The notes below the pieces were generated by a model. That model worked only from the letters and a program-made list of their open reading frames with translations. It did no database searches and had not been told where the DNA came from. Positions 1 through 9,600 of a DNA stretch of 64,000 bases are shown in pieces. Within the stretch, counting starts at the first letter, position 1; every line of letters begins with the position of its first letter. The stretch spans positions 9,755,274-9,819,273 of the forward strand of contig JAQMRL010000014.1 of assembly GCA_035578175.1 (NCBI GenBank). The letters are read 5' to 3'. The stretch is from Catonia carolina. Lineage: Eukaryota > Arthropoda > Insecta > Hemiptera > Achilidae. Made by a program: the position numbers and the translations under genes.

Positions 1-342
1 AATCGTGTAAAAAACGATTTTTTAAAGAATTCAGCCTTATTATGCATTTAACGACTAAAAAGTATAATCAAATTTATTTGAAATTAAAATATCTACAACT
101 TTTATTTAAAGCATTTTTCTCTACAGAGCCTAGTTTAGCGTGAAAAAGCGATTTTCCGTATTTTTAAGCTTAACTGAGGTTGATTTTCATTTTGCGTCTT
201 TCACTCATGATTAAAATAAGGTTATGTTTTTTGAGGTTAGTTTTTTGTTTATTTCTAATGTTTTATTACTAATTTTAGGTTATATTGGTCATTATTTGCA
301 CTGGCAAGAGAAAGTTGTGTGAGTGTTTCACACCAGATTTTT
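1..342 (+). mobile_element. HINE-like repeat, 3' part (copy 1)
   Basis: 3' portion of a dispersed family whose full copy is 343-1,297. It ends with the inverted terminal motif GGCAAGAGAAAGT, a hairpin (GTGTGA loop TCACAC) and CAGATTTTT. The next copy begins immediately, so the two are head-to-tail. Confidence 0.75.
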
Positions 343-488
343 ACTTTCTCTTGCCTATATGAATATATAGGAAGGAAAGTATTGTTTTCATGTCGATTTT
401 TCGAAATCGAGTTTTCACCGGATCTACACGTTTTCAGACACCCTGAACCCAAGAAACATGTTTTTAGCGATTGGTCTGTGTGTGTGTG

Positions 489-524
<36 letters not shown>

Positions 525-1297
525 TGAGTGTGTATACAGAATATCTCAAGAACGGAACATCGTACGAACTTGAAACTTAAGTTAGGTACATACCACTACC
601 GGACCCGACACGAACATTTTCATCAAAATCGATCAACCGAAAGAAGTAGTTTCTTCGTGTAATTTTTCACTTTTTGCGATTTTTTCAAAAACTGGTCCTG
701 CGATTTTTTTAAAAATTGCCTCGTTTACAAATTTTTTATACTCTACAAGATAGGATAGGCGCCATGTTTGTTGAAATTCTTGGTGAGGCTGTTTTCACCT
801 AAAAAAATTGTTTGTTTTTAAGATTGCGGCTTTAATATGCATTTTAGCGCAAAAATTTATATAATAAAAGTTGTAGAGAATTTAAAATCCTACAACTTTT
901 ATTTCAAAAATTGTTTTGTATAACGCTTAGTATAGCGGTAACTAGTAATTTTCAGTTTTTTTCTCACGAAAACGTGTGAAAAATCGATTTATCTAAGATT
1001 TTGGCCTTAGTATGCATTTTACGACAAAAGTGTATATAATCATATTTATAGGATATTAAAAGATCTACAAATTTTATTTATGGCATTTTTCTCTATAGAG
1101 CCTAGTTTAGCGTGACAGAGTGATTTTCCCTATTTTTAAGCAAAACTGAGGTCGATTTTCATTTTTCGTAATTAAAATCAGGTTATATTTTTGAGGTTAG
1201 TTTTTTGTTTTTTTCTAATGTTTTATTACTAATGTTAGGTTGGTCATAATTTGCATTGGCAAGAGAAAGTTGTGTGAGTGTTTCACACCAGATTTTT
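343..1297 (+). mobile_element. HINE-like (Helentron-type non-autonomous) element, full copy (copy 2)
   Basis: About 955 bp. It begins ACTTTCTCTTGCC at the very 5' end. The inverted complement GGCAAGAGAAAGT lies about 27 bp before the 3' end and is followed by a 6-bp-stem hairpin (GTGTGA/TCACAC) and CAGATTTTT. A (TG)/(TC) microsatellite sits near the 5' end. There is no coding capacity. Terminal repeat at one end, subterminal at the other, with a 3' hairpin, is the layout described for Helentron/HINE (INE-1-like) elements; the assignment is an inference from that structure. Confidence 0.7.
475..534 (+). repeat. (TG)n(TC)n microsatellite inside HINE copy
   Basis: Alternating TG, then TC, then TG runs. 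Other copies (near 38,560, 54,540 and 57,270 on the minus strand) carry CA runs at the same place, so the microsatellite is part of the family. Confidence 0.85.
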
Positions 1298-2475
1298 GTT
1301 ATTTGCAGCAATGTCATGTTACTCAATGATAATCTTAAAACCACAATGACTATTGCAATGCAAGGAATGTGCTGGATCGTTTGCATATGTCTATATCTTT
1401 TTACTGAAGTGAGTGTACATTACTTATTTTATTACTAGTTCTGTATTATTGGTGTATTACTGTATTAAGGCTGTTGTACAGCACTTAGCCATTTACCGCA
1501 ACCTAAAACTCTATTCATTTTTACTGAACTTATTTGTATTCTAATGAACCCTCCTTATTAGCTAACCATAACATTGTCCACTTCTTTTTGGTTCGTCCTC
1601 ACTTTCTCCAACCAGCTGGAACTCACCAAATCTTCTGTGACAATCAATCATTCTTTATTCTTCGGAGATGACCGTACCAGAAAACATTTCTTTATTTTAT
1701 CTCTGCCCATAACAGCCAGCCGGAGTGTTAAATTATTTGCACTCAATATGCTAGTTCCAAAATCCAGCTAGCCACTGGTTACCCCGGATCACGCTTTCCA
1801 ATTCGTCTGTAACCTTTGGCCAGTCTGATAATCCTATGTAGAGATTGTCTTTCTGCATGATCTATCCATTTCCGGCGTACTCCATAAGTGAATTATTTAC
1901 TCCGATTTATTCGTATGGCCCATTATGTCGAGGATTAATTGGCAGGTAATAAATAGAGGATGGAGTTTCTTTGTTTCTTCAGGGAAGTACTATCAAGGTT
2001 TCTCATGATTGTTCATGAGCAGCAATTCACTGCATCAATTTCCACCCAAAACCGCTTAATGGTAGTAGATTTAAAACAGAAAACCGATTAATACTCCCCT
2101 AAGTTTTAAGTAGTATTTTTCATTTTCAGTCGCATATATCTGAATGTATCAGCGTTAGTAGCTTTATTGGAACAAGGATATTTTGGTAATATTTTAAGCA
2201 TTTACTGCAGTTTAATTTGGCGGAATAGTTTTTTTTAGTAATTTTCTTTAAGGAACTGTCTTTGAAAAAATTGGTGTATCCCGAATTTCTTCAATTAGGA
2301 AACTTCAGAGCTTTTTTCAATGATGTCTTCACGTTCCTGAACAGCCCTAAGAAATAGTAGCTGGTACCATCCACAAGCAGATTGAATGCTTTGTGAAGAA
2401 TGAAAGTCTGCAAATGGAGTCAATGGAGTAATTTTTCAAAAACAGTTCTAATTAATTCATTATTATGAGGATATA
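1298..2475. other. no gene recognised
   Basis: AT-rich intergenic DNA. A short piece of the 400-bp S repeat lies at 1,704-1,764 (plus orientation). Nothing else could be assigned. Confidence 0.5.
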
Positions 2476-3412
2476 CGAGGTGTGGCTATTAAATAACGAG
2501 ACTGACGTAACAAATTTTATTTTAATTTTATACATAATCACTTATTGTCACCTTCAATATACACTCCTTCTCTATCCCTACAATGCTCCATGCGAATTTT
2601 CCATTGTTGGAAACACTGCTGGAGGTCATTTTCTATCAGCTCCTTCAGAACAAGTGCCGATTTCTCTTTTACAGCTTCCACTGACTCAAATCTTGTCCCT
2701 TTTAATGCAGATTTCACCTTAGGGAACAGGTAGAAGTCACTTGGTGCAAGATCTGGTGAATAAGGTAGATATTCTAACACTGAGATGCTGTACTTGGCTA
2801 GGAACCTCTTGACAGATAACGCGGAATGAGCTGGCGCATTGTCTTGGTGGAGAACCCATGATTTGTCCTTCCACATTTCGGGGCGTTTTTCCTTACTCTT
2901 TGACGTAGTTTAGAAAGTACCTCAAGGTAGTAATATTTAATAAAGATATACTTGGTTGTTTGACCTTCAGGAACCCAGTGAAGGTACAGAATCCTATGGA
3001 TATAAAAGAAAATCATCATTGCTTTAAATTTTTACTTGCTCATTCGAGCTTTTTTGGCTCTCAGTGAAATTTGGCTCTTCCAGTGCACGGATTGGCGCTT
3101 CGTTTCCGGATCATAACAAAAAAACCACGTTTCATCACATGTTATTATCTTCTACTTGTTGCCTAAGGTGAAATGTGCATTAAAAGGGACAAGATTTGAG
3201 TCTGTGGAAGCTGTAAAAGAGAACGCGGCACGTGTCCTGAAGGAGCTGACAGAAGATGACTTCCAGCACTGTTTCCAACAATGGAAAATTCACATGGAGC
3301 GTTGGAGGGATAGAGAAGGAGTGTATATTGAAGGTAACAATAAAAGATTATGTATAAAATTAAAATAAATTTTTTTACAACGTCAGTCTCGTTATTTAAT
3401 AGCCACACCTCG
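2476..3412 (-). mobile_element. mariner family B derivative with two 3' ends (copy B1)
   Basis: 937 bp with TA on both sides and the same terminal repeat, CGAGGTGTGGCTATTAAATA, at both ends. Read on the minus strand, about 255 bp of an inverted 3' end (with its own transposase tail) is joined, near 3,155, to the transposase middle ([24 protein letters not shown]) and the normal 3' end. The N-terminal half and 5' UTR are gone. Frameshifts break the coding part. Confidence 0.8.
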
Positions 3413-3600
3413 TATATATTGCTCCTCTGCCATTTTCATATAAAATACGCAAAAATCGCCAATAGTTTTGTTATATTAATAAGGTTTGGTCTGTACAACT
3501 TTATCTGCACAATACCAAAGCGAGTCAAAATACGAGGTCTGTTTTTATTTTTGCTTCCGATATACCATAAATAAAAGAAAATGAATATTGTCATTATGAT

Positions 3601-3850
3601 GTTAATCAGAGTTATCTCCTCTGAAGTTAATGCGTTTCATTATGCAACCAGACCCTGTGGTGAATGAAGTGACGGTGTCATTTGCAGAGTGAAAAATATT
3701 TGTGCTTTTCAGAAGGCCTGGCATGATCATAAGCATACTTTTCAACTCAGTGAGGAAGGCAATAGTAAACCACCTCACTCCTCGTTTTACTTGGTAAAAC
3801 CTCTACAGGTTCAAACCAGCCTTTCGGGTGATCACCTAGACAACAATGAA
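3601..3850 (+). repeat. S-family dispersed repeat (partial)
   Basis: 3' two thirds of a roughly 400-bp family (full copy 34,573-34,975): ACCCTGTGGTGAATGAAG, CACTCAGTGAGGAAGGCAAT and GGTTCAAACCAGCCT, ending near CAACAA. Confidence 0.7.
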
Positions 3851-3953
3851 TCATTATAGCACATAAAAAACTTCATGACGTATCATTATTAAAAATTTGT
3901 TCAAACTGGAATGACTGCAACCTAATTTGAAAAATATTTTATTTATATTTCAG

Positions 3954-4055
3954 TCATCCAATGTAGTGATAAAAATTAAATATATGACATTTGTAGTTCC
4001 TGTACTATATATTTTGTTCATATATTCTACTTTCGGACAGGATTTATTTGATGAG
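3954..4055 (+). CDS. candidate exon with signal-peptide-like start
   Basis: An acceptor (tttatatttcag) is followed by 34 open codons and a good donor (gtaagat) after GATGAG. An internal ATG at 3,984 begins MTFVVPVLYILFIYST then FGQDLFDE: a short start, a hydrophobic core and a small-residue end that look like a cleavable signal peptide, with acidic residues after. It may be the first coding exon of a secreted or membrane protein on the plus strand. No partner exon was recognised downstream, so the gene is unknown and a chance ORF is not excluded. Confidence 0.35.
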
Positions 4056-4162
4056 GTAAGATATACTTGGTTAATTTAACTCTTGTCTCGATAGATATTT
4101 TGATATATTAATTTTCCGATTACTTTACAAAAATCTTTAGAATACAATCTTAATTCCCTTAA

Positions 4163-4824
4163 CCCTACAGCCGGCAATCGTCGATTTTGAAACTATGTTA
4201 CCGTTTCTTGAACCAGTCGCATTGCAAAATCGGATTTGCTTCATAGCATTTCAATGTTGTCGTTTTAGTTTTTAATTTATCTGCAGACAGCGTTGTTGTT
4301 TTGTACAATAGTTTAGTAATGTATAAAGTAAATTTTTACGTATAATACAATAGTTTAAGTTGATATTCTGCCTGTGTTTCTCTGTTTAAACCACGCTATC
4401 CTAGAGTTGAATTTGGTTATGTCTTGGTTTACATGATGTGCTTTTGTATATATTATTTTCTTCAGTTTTGAACATAAAATAGTTTTTTGACTTTATTTTG
4501 AAATAAACATTATAAGTAACGTTTCGTATGTAATGAATTTTGAAAGGAGAGCATAAAAAAGTTTTGAACAGTAGTGTCATCTAAAATTTTAGAAAAATGT
4601 TAGTCTAAAAATTATTTTCAAAGAGCTTCAGCATCCCTAAACTGTCAAATTAAAATTTTAATAATGTATTTATTCTATTTTCCTAAGTTTTCTTGTTATT
4701 TTGATACGTCACGTGATAAGGTGGGTGATTTATGGCAAATTTTTATTGATTTCTTTTCGGTTTGGAGGCCCATATGCTAGAAATTCTCTGCCGGTCTAGA
4801 AAAATGTTATTGCCGGCTGTGGGG
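4163..4824. mobile_element. piggyBac-type MITE
   Basis: 662 bp flanked by TTAA on both sides (4,159-4,162 and 4,825-4,828). Terminal repeats are CCCTACAGCCGGCAAT and, inverted, CCCCACAGCCGGCAAT. The TTAA duplication and CCC start are typical of piggyBac elements. No transposase is inside, so it is non-autonomous. Confidence 0.8.
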
Positions 4825-4840
4825 TTAAGGGGAGCTTGTA

Positions 4841-6163
4841 CGAGGGGATACCCAAAAGTATCCGGAATAGCTCTGCTGTGGGCGGAGCTTGTGCAGTACA
4901 AATTCCCGCCACTAGGCTGCTTGTAGCGCTACTCATTGCCAGTTCAATGCCATTTTGTTCGTTGATCTAGCTTGTTCTGTTCTCGTGCAGTGATTGTTCT
5001 CGCTAGTGCTGTTTTGTGCTCGTGTCGTTTTTCATGATGGCAAGTTTTAATGAACAACGTGCGGCTGTGAAATTTTGCTTCTTGCTCGGTAAAAACGCCG
5101 CGGAAACAGTTGTAATTTTGAACACAGCTTACAAAGACGACGCTATTGGAAAAACCCAAGTGTACGAGTGGTTTTTGCGCTTTAAAAATGGCGACATGTC
5201 GATTGAGAACAAACCTCGTTCTGGACGACCGTCGACTTCCCGAACAGACGAAAATGTTGTGAAAGTGAAAGAAATTGTACGAACAGACCGACGACAGACC
5301 ATTGACCAAATATCACAGGTTAGTGGGTTATCTTGGAGCTCAGTCCAACGCATTTTAACAGAAGACTTGACAATGAAAAGAGTCGCTGCCAAGTTTGTGC
5401 CTCGGGTTCTGACAGACACTCAAAAGGAACGTCGAATTGAAACGTGTAGTGATTTGAAACAACAGCTTGAAACTGATCCAGATTTCATGTCAAAGATCAT
5501 TACTGGTGACGAGTCTTGGTGCTATGGGTACGACCCAGAAACCTAACAACAATCCAGTCAATGGAAGACTCCATTATCACCCCGACCAAAAAAAAGTCGT
5601 CAAGTCAGATCGAACATCAAAACAATGCTGATTTGTTTTTTTGATGTGAGGGGAATTGTCCATTCAGAGTTCGTTCCACCAGGCCAGACGGTAAATCAAG
5701 CTTTTTATCTTGAAGTGTTAAGAAGGCTACGAAACAGCATTCGTCGTAAAAGACCTAATTTGTGGCAGACAGGGGACTGGTTTTTCCACCACAACAACGC
5801 GCCTGCACACACGGCAATCTCGGTTACCCAGTTTTTGGCGAAAAACGGCATGGTTTTGCTACCACACGCACCGTACTCACCCGATCTGGCTCCGTGTGAT
5901 TTTTTCTTGTTCCCACGCATGAAAAGGGGCATGAAAGGTCTCCGATTTAACAACGTTGATGATGTCAAGAAAAAAACGACGGATGAGCTGGCAGCCATCA
6001 CTGAAGAGGAGTACAAAAAATGTTTTGAACAGTGGAAGCACCGGTGGGACAAATGTATTAGTTGTAATGGAGAGTATTTTGAAGGGGATAAGGTTCTTTT
6101 GTAAAAAAATTAAAAATAAATAGTTTTAAAAAATAATTCCGGTTTCTTTTGGGTACCCCCTCG
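4841..6163 (+). mobile_element. mariner element A (nearly full, inactive)
   Basis: 1,323 bp between TA dinucleotides, with terminal inverted repeats of about 29 bp starting CGAGGGGATACCCAAAAG (left) and CGAGGGGGTACCCAAAAG (right, inverted). It carries one transposase gene. It sits inside element D copy 2. Confidence 0.92.
5034..6104 (+). pseudogene. mariner A transposase (one stop, catalytic Asp lost)
   Basis: About 356 codons, the usual mariner length. The start MMASFNEQRAAVKFCFLLGK leads into paired HTH domains, and WFLRFKNGDMSIENKPRSGR is the linker. The DD34D core shows TGDESW (first Asp). The second site reads FFHHNNAPAHT, with Asn where mariners have Asp. [12 protein letters not shown] holds the third. 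A TAA at 5,544-5,546 interrupts after YDPET; the frame then continues to the normal end. Either change should abolish transposition. An ATG at 5,016 is also in frame but adds residues unlike the family. Confidence 0.92.
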
Positions 6164-6811
6164 TATGATGGTTTTGACTGAAAATTTCGATTTTCGGTTT
6201 TTTATGTTTTTCAATACCTAGTTTGAACCTAGCAGAAAAATATTGTGTTGTTTAGGTCATCAGCCAAAAAAGGCTGGTTTGAACCTGCACCTGCAGAGGT
6301 TTTACTAAGTAAAATTATAAAATAAATTTATAAAAATTGTAAATAAATTTTTATCTAGTTTACCCAAAAAATTATCACCATGTCACCAATTCATAATTTT
6401 ATAGTGCTTTTTTTTAGTAAAAACAATTTCAGGTTTTAGAAAGATCTGCATCACGGTTTTTAATATTCTCACCTGTCAGTTGAGCTTTTTAACTAACTGT
6501 TGTTGGAAAATTTACTTGTTTTTGTAAATTTTGTTTTTAATTTTACATTTTCCCGTAAATTTAGATTTTTAACATTTAAGAACATTTTTCTCAGACACCA
6601 TTAAACCTACTAGTCTGAAAATTTTACCAGGTATTCAACTAGTACATTACATATACCAAGATTTTTATGTGCTCCAAAAAATAGTAATAAATATGAAAAA
6701 AACTTTGAAAACATTTTATATTATTCTTCTGTTTATTAAAGGTTATGGTTCAACAGATTAAATTGAAAATATCTCAGTAGCTAGAGAAACCTGACAACAC
6801 TAAGTGTGTAA

Positions 6812-7745
6812 AGTTTTGGGGGTCAAGTAAAATGTTGTTGACAAATTGATGGATAGGATCATCTTCGTGAAGATGATCGGGAGGTGGGGTAGTGAAGTGG
6901 AGCTTGAAGTGTGAAGCGAAGACGTTCGTTGTCTCTTGTGCTGAATAGGGGAGTCCCGTTTGCGTTCTCAGGGATGAGTCTTCCTTTGAGTGCACAGGAG
7001 ACAGTGCGCAGCCTCCCATGGCTCCCGGAGTCCTCTGCTCGTTCAAGGAAGTCCTCCTAGCGACTGGCACGGTGATCGTTGAGCAGATGTTTGCACCTGG
7101 CAGCAGCACTTTTGAACAAGTCACGATAGGATCACGTGTGCACTGCCAGAGCCGTCGAAAGCGCCGGCTGTCTGCTATTGCGGCCCTCCCTTACTGCAGG
7201 CGGGAGGGATGATCTGGTCTGAGGGGGCGTGGAGTAGAATTTTGCTGAATGCATTGGAAGAGGAGTGAGGTGGTTGTCTGGAGATGTATTTCCAGCTCTG
7301 GTATGATGTTAATTGTGGGAGGTTGAGGGGCGAAAAGGGAGTCGATTGAAGCATAAAAAGATGGCCAGGAAATTTTGTTTTTGTTAGGTGGAGGGAGAAT
7401 ATTACCAGTGGGGGAGAGAAAGGTGAATAAAATAGGGAGGTAGTCAGAACACCAATCACCGGCCGCAAACACTGGATGCTGGTGGTCGAAGAGTGTAGCA
7501 AGGGCATTGGGGTGATAATCATGAGGGCATGGGGGGCGGTAGACTGAAATGAAGGTTATTGCCTCTCGCAGGCCAGTGCGGCCGCTTAAATCTCGTCCGG
7601 TGAGTCAACGGCATGGTGGTGGGGAGACACTGCTGGCTGCGGATCGTAAGCGCTCCCCGCGGGAGATTCTGGGACCGTTTGGAGCGCTGATAATAGCGTG
7701 GGCCATCGGCGACAATACACGTAAACAAATGGCTTCTTAATGGGA
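6812..7745 (-). mobile_element. Jockey-like LINE fragment, 5' leader joined to ORF2
   Basis: GC-rich minus-strand segment. The upstream part (about 7,745-7,560) resembles the leader of the 55 kb element. It then joins directly to ORF2: ISVYRPPHALMI (in pieces), then GDWCSDYLPILF (end of the endonuclease, cf. SDHLPV), PTGNILPPPNKNKISWPSF and QNSTPRPLRPDHPSRLQ. After a frame change come GAMGGCALSP, then EDSSLRTQTGLPYSAQETTN. It ends before the reverse transcriptase. ORF1 and the first part of the endonuclease are deleted. Confidence 0.7.
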
Positions 7746-8059
7746 ATAATGTATGAGAATTATTGATCAATGTTAATTTTTATTTATCTGTATTGTTTTA
7801 GAAGTATTAAATCAATTTCCTTCTAATATTATCAGTTAATTATTAATACTCATAAAATTATATTCCAGAGTAAAAAATTAAGATTAGCACTATACAGATG
7901 TTCATGGTTGGACAGCCCATTATGGTTCAAAAAATCAATATATTTAATGATTCTGTGTGCCAAAGATTGTTCTATTAAACCTCTTGGAATATTCACAATG
8001 AATTTAAACAACTTTTTAAAGGTAAAAATTAATATTATACTTTTATTAGGTAGTGCAAT
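7746..8059. other. no gene recognised
   Basis: AT-rich linker between two LINE remnants. No coding or repeat signal seen. Confidence 0.5.
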
Positions 8060-8940
8060 CAAATAATCTTTTTTTGTCACCAGTCTCTCGACTGGTTTGA
8101 TGCAGTTCTCCAAGCTGTCTATCTTGCGCAAGTTGTTTCATATCTACATACCTGTAACACCCTACATCTTTTGTAATTTGCTTTATATAGGTATTCTAAC
8201 CTTTGCCTCCCCCTAAAATTCACTTCCTCAATATTACCCTCCATTATTGATAGACCAATACCTGAATGTCTTAATATATGCCTCACCAGCCTATCCTTCT
8301 TCTGGTAAGATGCTTTCATATACGTCTTTATTCATCTACTCACCTAAGAACCTCTAAATTACTTATTTTCTCCTAATCACCTAATCTTTAAATATTTTCC
8401 TATAACACCACATTTCAAAAGCTTATATTCTCTTCCTTTCTACAGCCCCCCTATCACCCACGATTCACTCCCGTAGAATCCTACTCTCCAAACATAATGT
8501 TTTAAGAAATTTTTCCTAATCTGTAAGTCAATGTTTGTATTCAGTAAGCTGTTTTTCATTTCAAAGGCTTTACTAGTTTGAGCAATTCTACTTTTGATAT
8601 CACATGTGCTTCTACCATCCTTTATTATTTTACGCCCTAGATTGTAGAATTCCCCAACTTCCTGTATGGTTTTGTTGCCTACTTTTAAAGTTCCCATCTC
8701 TTCTAAACCACTCTTGCTGCTGCACAACACATTCGTTTTGTTCTTATTAATTTTCATGAAGTAATCCTTTATCATAATCTCGTTTATTTCATTTAAGATA
8801 TCCTCTAGTTCTTTCTTTGTCTCGGCTAATATTACTATATAATCGGCGAATCTCAGTATTTTCATTGTTTCGCCTTGAATTTTTATTCCTGGGTGTAATT
8901 TTTCCTTTACTTCATTTATAGCCTCCTCTACATACAAGTT
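8060..8940 (-). mobile_element. LINE 3' end with reverse transcriptase remnant
   Basis: Minus-strand ORF (8,440-8,937) encodes the end of a non-LTR reverse transcriptase: GETMKILRFADYIVILAE (the FADD active site is FADY here, so one catalytic Asp is lost), MKINKNKTNVLCSS, VGEFYNLGRKI, IKSRIAQTSKAFEMKNSLL and YGSESW. A second frame continues with RHSGIGLSIMEGNIEEVNFR and RGRQRLEYL. The 3' end has the sequence CAGTCTCTCGACTGGTTTGA, a motif shared by several insect LINE/SINE tails. It is 5'-truncated at about 8,940. Confidence 0.75.
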
Positions 8941-8999
8941 AAAAAGTTATACAAATAATCATGTTGATTACATTAAAGAAATTTAAGTATTTAGGAAGT

Positions 9000-9600
9000 T
9001 GGGTAACAGGAAATTTGCAGCAATAAGTACTCGTGATGAAAAGGAAAAGCTGACATTCATTAATATGAAGAATCTGCTTAATAATACATTTTCACTTCCT
9101 GTAAGATATAGGTTTTCCGAAATGTACATTTATTCTTCCTATCTGTATGTTATGGAAACATAAAATTTGAGTATGCAGTTCATGAATCGTTTAAAAGCTT
9201 TCAAGATGTGGTAGATTCAGTAGATTGCTTAGAATTTCGTTAGGAATGTTAAGTTCAGGAAGGAAATTTCTAGTTCTTGGGATGTGACATAAACTATAAT
9301 TATGTGCATTATCAAGATTTGCAACAAAAGGTATCCATATTTAATATGGCTTGTGGAGCTATACGTCGAAGCCTGGAAGGCAAAGTAAGAAAGAATACAC
9401 AGATTAAGATTTTACAAGGTGATGGCCACACCGACACTGATCTATGGAAGTGAAGCTGGGTGCTTAACAAGAAACAAAAGTCAACGATCCAAGCAGCAGA
9501 AATGAGATTCCTTACACATGTTAACGGATATATGAAACAAGACAACATCAGGAATGAGGTGAAAGAGAGGAATAAGGAACTCAACTACTAAATGACATTA
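9000..9600 (+). mobile_element. LINE remnant (post-RT region)
   Basis: Decayed plus-strand coding: FKYLGSWVTG near 9,000, then in changing frames RRSLEGKVRKNTQIKI, MATPTLIYGSEAGCLTRNK and MRFLTHVNGYMKQDNIRNEV. This matches the region after the RT core of RTE/CR1-type elements (PTLxYGSExW...MRFLR). It has many stops. Confidence 0.6.

Larger units (their letters stand above)
4829..6812 (-). mobile_element. TTAA-bounded element D (copy 2) interrupted by mariner and LINE
   Basis: Starts right after the TTAA that ends the preceding MITE (GGGGAGCTTG). A mariner sits at 4,841-6,163. The rest (6,166 to about 6,810) is colinear with the reverse of the intact copy at 16,734-17,467, for example CTGAAAATTTCGATTTT and TTTCTCTAGCTACTGA. 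The far end is replaced by a LINE fragment. A 70-bp S-repeat piece lies at 6,246-6,318. Confidence 0.65.

Noticed and set aside
7018..7740. Two plus-strand ORFs in GC-rich DNA
   Set aside because: They are shadows of the minus-strand LINE ORF2, whose motifs are clear.
8119..8319. Independent small gene
   Set aside because: It is the frame-shifted continuation of the LINE ORF2 end, repeated at 48.6-48.8 kb.
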